In this document: in pieces, positions 32,533 to 40,027 of the stretch
Position numbering within the stretch: the stretch's first letter is position 1
Layout of the letters: the number at the start of each line of letters is the position of its first letter
Source: an uncultured Spirochaetaceae bacterium
GTDB lineage: Bacteria > Spirochaetota > Spirochaetia > Sphaerochaetales > Sphaerochaetaceae
DNA: 46,845 nucleotides
Assembly (NCBI GenBank): GCA_900321635.1
Contig: ONWV01000005.1
Span: forward strand, 1 to 46,845
Direction of reading: 5' to 3'
The notes under the pieces: model-generated
The model's database searches: none
Seen by the model: the letters and a program-made list of their open reading frames with translations, nothing else
Told to the model about the DNA's origin: nothing
Program-made: the position numbers and the translations under genes

Positions 32533-32562
32533 TTGCCCAAATGGCCGCTTGCGAAGTAGACT
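32533..32562 (+). promoter_or_regulatory. Possible promoter abutting the phosphorylase start
   Basis: TTGCCC (32533-32538) and TAGACT (32557-32562) are 18 bases apart. The -10 ends seven bases before the ATG at 32570, and no Shine-Dalgarno sequence is present. A weaker match than the similar sites at 19612 and 33566. Confidence 0.4.
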
Positions 32563-32569
32563 GCACAGT

Positions 32570-33307
32570 ATGTTACCGTTTTTCAGAGAAGAAGAGCTGT
32601 TAAAACCGACAGACCTTGTCAGAACTGACGAAGAGATGCCTTTCTCAATGATTGTCACATGGCAGACAAAACTGCTTAAGGCAATAGACAGAAAATACAA
32701 CTGTAAACAGATTTCCACATTCAGATGCGGTCTCCCCTGTCCGGTCTATGAAATCAAGGTAAAAAAGGAACGCGTGGGAGTGGTCAACCTGCCCATCGGA
32801 GCCCCTGTTTCCGCAGGCTTCATGGAAGAATATATCGTCCGTGGAGTGATGCGTTTTGTATTTGTCGGGTCGGCCGGTTCCTTAAGCGCTTCAAACGGTT
32901 CCAACCTAATTGTTCCGACTCAGGCATTTCGTGATGAGGGAACAAGTTGGCACTATGCCCCGCATGACAGTCAGTGGATTGAAATCCCCTCTTCCAAGAA
33001 GCTGGACAGCATCCTTAATGAGCTGGAAGTTCCGCACATTTTAGGCCGCGTCTGGTCGACTGACGCCTTCTATCGTGAGACCCCGTCGGCTGCAAAAATG
33101 ATGAAGGAACAGAAGTGTCTTTGCGTGGACATGGAGTGTGCCGCCAACATGGCTGTGGCCCAGTACAGAAATGTCCAGTGTTTTCAGATGTTTTTCTGTG
33201 CTGACAAGCTTGAGAAGGATCTTTGGGAGATTGGAAGACTTCGCAACATGGGCAAGGATGCTTATGAGAAGTACGCCGAAATCGCTGTTTCAGTGGCACT
33301 GAGTTGA
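32570..33307 (+). CDS. Nucleoside phosphorylase (uridine/purine, PNP-UDP family 1)
   Basis: A 245-residue cytoplasmic phosphorylase. FVGSAGSL near 103-110 is the phosphate/ribose loop, and VDMECAANMAVAQ near 193 is the ribose-binding Met-Glu signature of the family. The length fits hexameric uridine phosphorylase or PNP-type enzymes. The ATG at 32570 is used; a TTG seven codons upstream is possible, and neither has a ribosome site. It diverges from opp. It could provide the phosphorolysis step for methylthioinosine or 5'-deoxyinosine produced by the amidohydrolase at 16504-17817; that link is inference, and ordinary uridine or inosine phosphorolysis is equally possible. Confidence 0.8.
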   Translation: MLPFFREEELLKPTDLVRTDEEMPFSMIVTWQTKLLKAIDRKYNCKQISTFRCGLPCPVYEIKVKKERVGVVNLPIGAPVSAGFMEEYIVRGVMRFVFVGSAGSLSASNGSNLIVPTQAFRDEGTSWHYAPHDSQWIEIPSSKKLDSILNELEVPHILGRVWSTDAFYRETPSAAKMMKEQKCLCVDMECAANMAVAQYRNVQCFQMFFCADKLEKDLWEIGRLRNMGKDAYEKYAEIAVSVALS

Positions 33308-33353
33308 GACACTTCTAAAATTAATGCTTCAAATGCGGTTTTGACTGTGGTAT

Positions 33354-33359
33354 TATAAT
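33354..33359 (+). promoter_or_regulatory. -10 box of the 6S RNA gene
   Basis: A perfect TATAAT lies five bases before the predicted 5' end of the 6S RNA. No convincing -35 box stands at normal spacing. Confidence 0.45.
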
Positions 33360-33363
33360 CACA

Positions 33364-33531
33364 GTTGCGGCGAAGAGACGTAATTCTCTTGCTCAAACTT
33401 ACAGAACGGATTCCGGCATAGAAGCTGTGCATTGCTCCTACCCTAGGGTTTCAAGGAACAGAATCGGCGACTTAACTGGGGGTCCCCCTTGAACCTCGGT
33501 TCAAGAGATTCCAGTCCTAGTAACCGCAGCG
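33364..33531 (+). ncRNA. ssrS: 6S RNA
   Basis: About 168 bases with no open reading frame. GTTGCGG at 33364-33370 pairs with CCGCAGC at 33524-33530 to close a long rod. Near the 3' end is the hairpin CTTGAACCTCGGTTCAAG (33488-33505) followed by a short purine-rich stretch, matching the conserved CCTTGAACC-GGTTCAAGG hairpin of 6S RNA. TATAAT just upstream and GTTCTTTTTCTG just downstream give promoter and terminator. 6S RNA binds the housekeeping RNA polymerase and mimics an open promoter. The call is by consensus recognition; the central bubble was not modelled. Confidence 0.75.
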
Positions 33532-33565
33532 TTCTTTTTCTGTCTCCTCAGGTGCTTTATTCTCT

Positions 33566-33594
33566 TTGATATTTCCCAATGTTTTTGTTATATT
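33566..33594 (+). promoter_or_regulatory. Promoter abutting the TPR gene start codon
   Basis: TTGATA at 33566-33571 and TATATT at 33589-33594 are 17 bases apart, and the -10 ends seven bases before the ATG at 33602. With no Shine-Dalgarno sequence in between, the mRNA should be leaderless. Confidence 0.6.
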
Positions 33595-33601
33595 CTCTTA
33601 C

Positions 33602-34789
33602 ATGCAGAAAGAACTGAAAGATATACGATTCATCACACTTCCTGATGAGAGGAAAATCGGAGATGTCACTATCAGAGCAGACATCCCTATTCCCGTGCAG
33701 TTTCCACAAGGGAGCGTGACGGACGACATAGACTTCAACAGCATTGTGGCAGGCTTGATTAAGATTGTGGCCTGGGACTCTGAGAACAAGGATATCGAAT
33801 ACTACAAGAAGCTTCTTCTGGAGCTTCAGCCGGATGTGGTCAAGGAGCTGAACCTGGCTGCCATTGCCAAGAGTAAGAAGAAGGATTTTGAGTTTGCGGA
33901 AGAACTTATGCTTGCCGTGAACCATCTTTCCGATGCACCTGAAAGCTACATCAACCTTGCCGTCCTCTATGCCCAGATGACTGTTGAACTTCACAAGAAG
34001 AACGATGATACAAAGGCCGACATGTATGACGATAAAATCATCGCTGTTCTGAACGAGTGCAAGAGCCGCCATGAAAAGTATGCGGCAACCTACAGCGAGA
34101 TTTCCGCCTTCCATATGAGACACGGCGACATTGAAAGCGCCCGTGACTATCTGGCCAAGTACACCGAACTTGAGAAGGACAAGAAAAAGCGCGACCAGGC
34201 CCAGAGCACTCTCAAATCCATCGAGAAGATGCTTACTTCCAAAGATCAGATCATGTACGCATATGACAAGATGATGATGGGCTGTGCGGACGATGCTCTT
34301 GAGATTATGAACAAGTACATTGCCTCCAATGAAAAGCGCTGGGAGTCATACTTTCTCAGAGGCTGGGCAAAGCGCGTCCTTGAGGACTACAGCGGAGCCC
34401 AGAAGGACCTTCTGGAGAGCATCCGAATCGACGGAAAGAATGCAGAGGTCTACAACGAGCTTTCAATCTGCGCCCGAGAAAGCGGAGATACTGAGCTTGC
34501 CAAAAGCTATCTTCAGATAGCAGTGGATCTGGACGGCGACGATGTGATCTATCTTTCCAACCTTGCATTTTTACACCTTGCCTCAGGCGAGTTCGAGGAG
34601 TCCAGAGAACTTCTTGAAAAGGCAAGGAAGATAGACCCTGAAGATCCGCAGCTTAAATATCTGATAGAGGAATATGAGAAGCAGACCGGCGATGAGATCG
34701 GACAGATTATAAGCGAGGATGTCTATTCCGATGAAGACATCGAAGAGCTGAAAAACAAAAACAACGGTATTCCGTACAAGGAGATATGA
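33602..34789 (+). CDS. Tetratricopeptide-repeat protein
   Basis: A 395-residue cytoplasmic protein built largely of TPR-like helical repeats from about residue 75 to 380 (for example WAKRVLEDYSGAQKDLLESI, then NELSICARESGDTELAKSYL, then FLHLASGEFEESRELLEKA). The N-terminal 60 residues (LPDERKIGDVTIRADIPIPV) are not repeats. The end is acidic. It has no signal peptide. It heads a probable operon TPR-tsaE-tsaB-trxB, with six bases to tsaE. TPR proteins serve as assembly platforms; the partner here is unknown. A longer frame from TTG 33566 coincides with the promoter and is rejected. Confidence 0.85.
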   Translation: MQKELKDIRFITLPDERKIGDVTIRADIPIPVQFPQGSVTDDIDFNSIVAGLIKIVAWDSENKDIEYYKKLLLELQPDVVKELNLAAIAKSKKKDFEFAEELMLAVNHLSDAPESYINLAVLYAQMTVELHKKNDDTKADMYDDKIIAVLNECKSRHEKYAATYSEISAFHMRHGDIESARDYLAKYTELEKDKKKRDQAQSTLKSIEKMLTSKDQIMYAYDKMMMGCADDALEIMNKYIASNEKRWESYFLRGWAKRVLEDYSGAQKDLLESIRIDGKNAEVYNELSICARESGDTELAKSYLQIAVDLDGDDVIYLSNLAFLHLASGEFEESRELLEKARKIDPEDPQLKYLIEEYEKQTGDEIGQIISEDVYSDEDIEELKNKNNGIPYKEI

Positions 34790-34795
34790 ACCTTT

Positions 34796-35221
34796 ATGGA
34801 ACGAACGGTAATTTGCAAGACAGCTCAGGACATGGAAAATCTGGGACGTGAAATCGGAGAAAAGTGCCACGCGGGGTCAGTAATATCGCTTCGTGGAAGC
34901 CTCGGAGCAGGAAAGACGGTTTTCGCAAAAGGCGTGGCCAGAAGTCTTGGCATTGAAGAAGCTATTGTAAGCCCCACCTTCACTCTTGTTCAGGAGTATG
35001 ACGGGCGTCTTCCGATGTACCACATGGACCTTTACAGAATCACAAACGAGGATGATTTTCAGATGATAGGTGGTGAAGACATGCTCTATTCGGACGGAGT
35101 ATGCCTGATTGAATGGAGCGAGGTAATAGACTCGCTTCTTCCAAAGAACACCCTGTTTGTCACAATCATCGTCAATGAGGACCAAAGCAGGTCTGTCACC
35201 CTGCGTGGAGGTGAATTATGA
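34796..35221 (+). CDS. tsaE: tRNA t6A synthesis ATPase TsaE
   Basis: A 141-residue P-loop ATPase. GSLGAGKTVFAKG near 34-46 is the Walker A region, SPTFTLVQEYDG near 59-70 is the TsaE family signature, and MDLYR near 77 and LIEWSE near 104 are also conserved. TsaE cycles the TsaBD complex that puts threonylcarbamoyl on A37 of ANN-decoding tRNAs. Its end overlaps the start of tsaB by four bases. Confidence 0.95.
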   Translation: MERTVICKTAQDMENLGREIGEKCHAGSVISLRGSLGAGKTVFAKGVARSLGIEEAIVSPTFTLVQEYDGRLPMYHMDLYRITNEDDFQMIGGEDMLYSDGVCLIEWSEVIDSLLPKNTLFVTIIVNEDQSRSVTLRGGEL

Positions 35222-35943
35222 TCATTCTTGCTGCCGATACATCGTCGCAGGCCCTTTCCGTGGCCCTGAAGACCGACTCTTTCTTTGAGGAAAGGACATC
35301 GGCCGGAAGAAGCGTCCAGCATTCCGAGCGCCTTGTTCCGACAATCACAGAGCTTTGCAAGGATGCCGGAATAACGACCAAGGACATAGAAGTCCTTGCA
35401 TGCACCAGAGGCCCGGGATCCTTCACCGGCCTGAGAATAGGAATGTCGGCCTTAAAGGGCATGGCATATGCACTGGACAAGCCTCTTGTATCGGTCTCCA
35501 CGATGGAGGTCCTTGCAAACGCAGTCCCCTGCTTCGACGGAGCCGTCGTCACCGTCATGGATGCAAAAAAGCAAAGGTGGTATCTTGCCGCCTTTGAAAA
35601 GAAGACCGAGGACGCTGCAAAAAGAATCATGCCGGACACAGACGGAACACAAGCGGATCTTCTGACAGTCCTTGAACCCTATGAGAAAGTTCTTGTTACA
35701 GGACCGGATGCACAACTGTTCTCACCTATTCTTAAAAGCGTCTACGGAACTTCAAAACTTATAATCACAGACACTGCCCCGAACAAGGCAGTATCTGTTT
35801 CGCTTATTGACTGCGCTCTGAGAAAGCTTGAGAAGGACGGACCTGACGATATAGGCCAAGGTCCTGTGTATCTCAGAAAAAGCGATGCGGAAATTGCTTT
35901 GGAAGAGCGAATGAACAAAATTGGGGAGAAAACAAATGGCTGA
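35218..35943 (+). CDS. tsaB: tRNA t6A synthesis protein TsaB
   Basis: A 241-residue ASKHA-fold protein. ILAADTSSQALSVAL at the N-terminus and TRGPGSFTGLRIGMSALKG near 63-81 are the TsaB signatures. It is the inactive partner of TsaD and binds TsaE. Translation is coupled to tsaE by an ATGA overlap, and its end overlaps the trxB start by eight bases. TsaD and TsaC are not in the window. Confidence 0.95.
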   Translation: MIILAADTSSQALSVALKTDSFFEERTSAGRSVQHSERLVPTITELCKDAGITTKDIEVLACTRGPGSFTGLRIGMSALKGMAYALDKPLVSVSTMEVLANAVPCFDGAVVTVMDAKKQRWYLAAFEKKTEDAAKRIMPDTDGTQADLLTVLEPYEKVLVTGPDAQLFSPILKSVYGTSKLIITDTAPNKAVSVSLIDCALRKLEKDGPDDIGQGPVYLRKSDAEIALEERMNKIGEKTNG

Positions 35944-36874
35944 AGGGAAAAAGTATGATGTAATCATAGTCGGCGGAGGTCCTGCGGGCCTTGCATGCGG
36001 ACAATACAGCGCAAGAGCCGGAAGAAAGACGGCTCTTATCGAGGAGATGGCTCCCGGCGGGCAGGCCATGATAATCGACGAGATTGAAAACTACCCGGGC
36101 CTTGAGAAACTTTCAGGCTTTGAGCTTGCATCCAAGTTCGAGCAGCAGGCAACTGGATTCGGATGCGAGATTGTCTACGGAACCGTAAACAGCATCAAAA
36201 AGCTTTCAGACGGGTCTTTCAGTCTTGATACCACAGACGGAGAGTACCTGAGCCCGGTTGTCGTCATTGCCACGGGATCAAAGCACAGAAACCTTGAGGT
36301 TCCTGGCGAGAAGGAACTGACCGGACACGGTGTAAGCTACTGCGCAACATGTGACGGACCGTTCTTCCGCAACAAGAAGATTCTTGTCTGCGGCGGCGGA
36401 GACAGCGCATGTCAGGAGTCCATGTATCTGAGAAAACTTTCAGACAATGTCACAGTCACACACAGACGTGACCGCTTCAGAGCCCAGGCATCTATTGTCA
36501 AGGCAATGCAGGATGCCGGAATCAAAACAAAGATGAATATGACAGTTCAGTCCATCAATGGTGAAAACGGCAAGGTAAAGTCAGTCACCTTCCAGGACAA
36601 GGCGACAGGAGAGGTCTCTACAGAGGAATACGACGGAGTCTTTGTCTTTGTCGGATACATCCCGCAGAACCAGCTTGTTCCCGACTGTGAAAAAGATGAG
36701 ACAGGCTTCATAAAGACTGACAGTCATATGATGACAAGCGTCCCTGGAATCTTCGCCATAGGTGATGTCAGAGACACACCGTTCAGGCAGATTGTCACAG
36801 CTGCCGCTGACGGTGCCGTTGCTGCACACTACGCCAGCGAATACATAGACGAAAGAAACAACAACGCTTATTGA
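35936..36874 (+). CDS. trxB: Thioredoxin reductase
   Basis: A 312-residue FAD enzyme. GGGPAGLACGQYSARAG near 13-29 is the FAD motif, CATC near 136-139 (YCATCDGPFF) is the redox disulfide, CGGGDSACQES near 153-163 binds NADPH, and GIFAIGDVRD near 277-286 is the second FAD motif. It reduces thioredoxin with NADPH. The ATG at 35936 has GGGGAG seven bases upstream and overlaps the end of tsaB by eight bases. Confidence 0.95.
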   Translation: MAEGKKYDVIIVGGGPAGLACGQYSARAGRKTALIEEMAPGGQAMIIDEIENYPGLEKLSGFELASKFEQQATGFGCEIVYGTVNSIKKLSDGSFSLDTTDGEYLSPVVVIATGSKHRNLEVPGEKELTGHGVSYCATCDGPFFRNKKILVCGGGDSACQESMYLRKLSDNVTVTHRRDRFRAQASIVKAMQDAGIKTKMNMTVQSINGENGKVKSVTFQDKATGEVSTEEYDGVFVFVGYIPQNQLVPDCEKDETGFIKTDSHMMTSVPGIFAIGDVRDTPFRQIVTAAADGAVAAHYASEYIDERNNNAY

Positions 36875-36906
36875 GTTATAAACATTTTTAATCGGAGGAT
36901 CTCTAA

Positions 36907-37971
36907 ATGAAGACCAACAGATTTTTTTCGGTCGTGGTGATAGTTCTTGCTGTTTTAGTTCTGTCATCATGCGCCACAGCTGTGAAGAAAGTCGACGGAG
37001 ACAAGGCTTTGTCACTCTGGAATGACGATGCACGTGCAAAAAAAGAGCTTATAGCCTACATGCAGGCCATCACTGACCCTGAAAGCCCGGACTTTATTCC
37101 GGTAGACAGGAGAGTCGCAGTCTTTGACTTTGACGGAACACTTTTCTGCGAGACAGACCTGGATTATTTCGACCACACCCTTCTTGCTTACCGTGTAACC
37201 GAGGATGAAAACTACAAGAATCAGGCAAGTGACTTCGAAAAATATGTAGCAAACGAAATCATAACAAAGAGCCAGAGCTCTTCCCCTGTAAGCGGTCTTG
37301 ATGTCGTACACGGACAGGCTGTAGCTTCTGCCTTCAAGGGAATGACCCCTGAGCAGTTCATCGCCTACATCCAGGGTTTCAAGAAGACACCAATGCCCCA
37401 CTACACAGGAATGAACCGCGGAGACGGCTTCTATCTTCCTATGCTTGAGGTTGTGAACTATCTGATTGACAATGACTTTACAGTCTTCATCGTCACAGGC
37501 ACAGACAGATACATCCTTCGCGGTATTTTCCAGGATTCCCCACTCTCATTCATCCCTCCTGCACAGATCATCGGATCCGAGGAGTCGATTGTTGTGGAAA
37601 GCCAGGGAGACCCGAACGGACTCGAGTACACATTCAAGGCCGATGACAAGGTAGTTCTGGGCGGAGATTTCCTTGTGAAGAACCTCAAGACAAACAAGGT
37701 CTTTATCATTGTAAAGGAAATCGGTGTACAGCCGGTTCTTTCCTTCGGAAACAGCAGCGGTGATGCCAGCATGCATGAGTACACAATCAACAACAACCAG
37801 TACAGAAGCCTTGCTTTCATGCTCTGCTGCGATGACCTTGAAAGAGAAAACGGAAACCAGAAGAAGGCTGATGACATGTACAGCCAGTGCGCTGAATTCG
37901 GATGGGTTCCTATCTCAATGAAAAACGACTGGACCACAATCTACGGAAACAACGTAACTTATATCAAATAA
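36907..37971 (+). CDS. HAD-superfamily phosphatase lipoprotein
   Basis: A 354-residue exported lipoprotein. The signal peptide ends in a lipobox LSSC with Cys22 as the lipidated residue. AVFDFDGTLF near 71-80 carries the HAD nucleophile Asp74 and Asp76, FIVTGTDRYILRG near 195 is motif II, and SFGNSSGDASM near 280 is motif IV. It resembles membrane-anchored acid phosphatases that dephosphorylate external nucleotides or sugar phosphates for uptake; the substrate is unknown. It is preceded by GGAGG and a 32-base gap from trxB, so co-transcription is possible. A structured intergenic element follows. Confidence 0.87.
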   Translation: MKTNRFFSVVVIVLAVLVLSSCATAVKKVDGDKALSLWNDDARAKKELIAYMQAITDPESPDFIPVDRRVAVFDFDGTLFCETDLDYFDHTLLAYRVTEDENYKNQASDFEKYVANEIITKSQSSSPVSGLDVVHGQAVASAFKGMTPEQFIAYIQGFKKTPMPHYTGMNRGDGFYLPMLEVVNYLIDNDFTVFIVTGTDRYILRGIFQDSPLSFIPPAQIIGSEESIVVESQGDPNGLEYTFKADDKVVLGGDFLVKNLKTNKVFIIVKEIGVQPVLSFGNSSGDASMHEYTINNNQYRSLAFMLCCDDLERENGNQKKADDMYSQCAEFGWVPISMKNDWTTIYGNNVTYIK

Positions 37972-37981
37972 ACCGTTTCAA

Positions 37982-38073
37982 GCAATATCGCCGCCAGATT
38001 GATTTGAACCAGAGGAGACATACCTCAGTGGTAGGCTCCGAAGGTGAAAAGCAAAAATGGCGGATGATATTGC
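37982..38073 (+). repeat. Long imperfect inverted repeat, possible structured RNA
   Basis: GCAATATC-g-CCGCCA (37982-37996) pairs with TGGCGG-at-GATATTGC (38058-38073), a 14-base stem with a small internal loop around 61 bases. The enclosed part contains a possible ACC/GGT helix and CCTCAGTGGTAGG, which resembles a tRNA D-arm. No promoter, T-run or coding frame was found. It lies just past the HAD gene and before the convergent terminator. Confidence 0.5.
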
Positions 38074-38080
38074 GCAGAAA

Positions 38081-38115
38081 CAAAAAAAGGAGCTGTCGCA
38101 TTGCGCAACAGCTCC
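38081..38115 (-). terminator. Terminator of the sugar transporter operon
   Basis: GGAGCTGT (38089-38096) pairs with ACAGCTCC (38108-38115). On the minus strand the stem is followed by TTTTTTTG. It lies 23 bases after the last permease gene. Confidence 0.85.
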
Positions 38116-38137
38116 AAAGTGAAAAAAGAAAATCCTA

Positions 38138-38998
38138 TTATCCCTTCACTCCACCAAGGGCTACACCTGCGATGATGTACTTGGAGAGAAGGAAATAAAC
38201 AACAAACAGAGGCAAAATAGTCAGTGTAAGTCCGAGATAGACTGCACCGTATTCTGTCTTGTAGATATCACCCTTGAGCAGACTGACCATGATAGGCATG
38301 GTGTAACGCTTCTTGTTCGTAAGCAAAATCTGCGGAAGGAACAACTGGTTCCAGGATGCCACGAAGCTGAAGATACCCTGGGTAGCCATGGCAGGCTTCA
38401 TCATCGGAATGACAATCTGGTTGAAGATTCTGAACTCATGACAGCCGTCGACTCTTGCCGATTCAACAATTTCCAAAGGCAGCGACGGTATCATGTACTG
38501 TCGCATGAAGAACACCATGGAAGGCGATGCTATTGCCGGCAGGATCAGAGGCAGGAAGTTGTTCGTCATGTGGATTCTGTACATCATCTGATAGAAACCG
38601 ATGCTTGTGACCTGCATAGGAATCATCAGGAAGGCCAGAACCAGAGAGAAGAACGCTCCTCTGAGCTTCCATGTGTATGCAACAAGAGCATATGCGGTAA
38701 GCGTTGAGAAATAGACGGCGCATATTGTGGAACCGGATGAGATAATCATCGAGTTGATAAAACCGCGTACAGGGTGGAAGGTCTGCTTGGAGTTGAGAAT
38801 CTTAAGGTTGCTCAACAGATACTTTGACGGCACAAAGCTGAATGCATGCTGCTGGACCTGATAGGTGTTTCTGGTTGCGTTCACTATCATGACAATGAAC
38901 GGCAGAAGGCTCAGGATTGCGAAGAAGATGCAGACTATGTACATCAGAGCCAGAACAGGCTTGCTGACGCGCTTTACTTTGCTGAGGTTATATTTCAT
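38138..38998 (-). CDS. Sugar ABC transporter permease, MalG type
   Basis: A 286-residue inner-membrane permease of the carbohydrate (CUT1) importer type. Six transmembrane segments start with VLALMYIVCIFFAILSLLPF. The EAA coupling loop (ESARVDGCHEFRIFNQIVIP) lies near 180-200. It overlaps the upstream permease stop by four bases. With 38995-39954 it forms the channel for the sugar-binding protein at 40028-41362. No ATPase gene is nearby, so a shared MsiK-type ATPase must energise it. Confidence 0.92.
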   Translation of the reverse strand: MKYNLSKVKRVSKPVLALMYIVCIFFAILSLLPFIVMIVNATRNTYQVQQHAFSFVPSKYLLSNLKILNSKQTFHPVRGFINSMIISSGSTICAVYFSTLTAYALVAYTWKLRGAFFSLVLAFLMIPMQVTSIGFYQMMYRIHMTNNFLPLILPAIASPSMVFFMRQYMIPSLPLEIVESARVDGCHEFRIFNQIVIPMMKPAMATQGIFSFVASWNQLFLPQILLTNKKRYTMPIMVSLLKGDIYKTEYGAVYLGLTLTILPLFVVYFLLSKYIIAGVALGGVKG

Positions 38999-39954
38999 TC
39001 TGTCACCTCCTTCTTGGCGGCAAGATGCCTTCTCTTTCTGTCAACCTTTGACTGATCCTTTTCCTTGTACATCTGGAAGACGGCTATTGAACAGACAGCA
39101 ATGATAATAAGCATTATCATTGAGGCAGCTGCAGCCCTGTTGTAAAGGTATGAACCTGCAAATGCCTGGTTGTAGATATAGACGTTTGTTGTCAGAGTTG
39201 CATTATCCGGACCTCCGTTGAGGTACAGTCTCGGAATATCGTACATGTTAAGACCACCGATCATGGCTGTGATGGTCGTGTACAGAAGGATTGTCCTCAG
39301 ACACGGAATGGTGATGCGAAAGAATGTCTGTGCACTTGTACAGCCGTCTATTTCTGCGGCTTCGAAAATCTCAGGGTTGATTCCCAAAACACCCGAAATA
39401 AGAATTATCATCGTATAGCCATACCACATCCAGAACTGGATGAATGCAACTATCAGTTTTGCAGACGTTTTACTGACCTCGAAATTGAAAGGTGAAGCGA
39501 TTATTCCGAACTTCGTAAGTAGGTCATTCATCGGACTGGTAGGATATGCGAACAATGCCTGAAACAGAACGGCAACCGTTGCGGCTGTCATGATGTTAGG
39601 CATGTAGAATACAATTTTGAAGAACCCCTGCCCTCTGATCTTGCATCTGGGAGATGTGAACCATGCAGTGAACAGAAGTGCGAACACAATCTGCGGGATG
39701 AAGTTGATTATCCAGATTACGACAGTGTTCCTTAAAGCAGTCCTGAACGAAGAAGAAGTAAGGACTGTCTTGAAGTTTTTGAACGGCTCACTCAGAAAAT
39801 GGAACTTGGTCGCGCTAATTCCCTTAAGATCAGTGAAGCCTATGATTGCTGTATACAGAATCGGATACAGCCAGAAAATCAAAAATGCCACTACAAACGG
39901 GATGCTGAAAAGATATCCGTATCTTGAGTAGCTGAAGGTTTTTCTTTTTTCCAT
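38995..39954 (-). CDS. Sugar ABC transporter permease, MalF type
   Basis: A 319-residue CUT1 permease with six transmembrane segments and the coupling loop EAAEIDGCTSAQTFFRITIP near 200-220. The ATG at 39954 has AAGGG seven bases upstream; a longer frame to 39987 would enter the stem-loop region and is rejected. Its stop overlaps the next permease start (ATGA). Confidence 0.92.
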   Translation of the reverse strand: MEKRKTFSYSRYGYLFSIPFVVAFLIFWLYPILYTAIIGFTDLKGISATKFHFLSEPFKNFKTVLTSSSFRTALRNTVVIWIINFIPQIVFALLFTAWFTSPRCKIRGQGFFKIVFYMPNIMTAATVAVLFQALFAYPTSPMNDLLTKFGIIASPFNFEVSKTSAKLIVAFIQFWMWYGYTMIILISGVLGINPEIFEAAEIDGCTSAQTFFRITIPCLRTILLYTTITAMIGGLNMYDIPRLYLNGGPDNATLTTNVYIYNQAFAGSYLYNRAAAASMIMLIIIAVCSIAVFQMYKEKDQSKVDRKRRHLAAKKEVTE

Positions 39955-39983
39955 TTGTATACCCTTTAGTGTAGATAGAAATG

Positions 39984-40015
39984 ACAATCAGGGGACCGGA
40001 AAGTCCCCTGATTGT
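39984..40015 (-). promoter_or_regulatory. Stem-loop between sugar-binding protein and permease genes
   Basis: ACAATCAGGGGAC (39984-39996) pairs perfectly with GTCCCCTGATTGT (40003-40015), a 13-base stem with a six-base loop and no T-run. This position, right after a binding-protein gene, is typical of hairpins that protect the upstream mRNA or limit read-through into permeases. Confidence 0.7.
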
Positions 40016-40027
40016 GAGAATCAGCAA

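Noticed and set aside
33364..33531. tmRNA, RNase P RNA or SRP RNA
   Set aside because: No tRNA-like ends, no GAAAGTCC-type RNase P core and no SRP GGAA tetraloop domain; the CTTGAACC hairpin fits 6S RNA.
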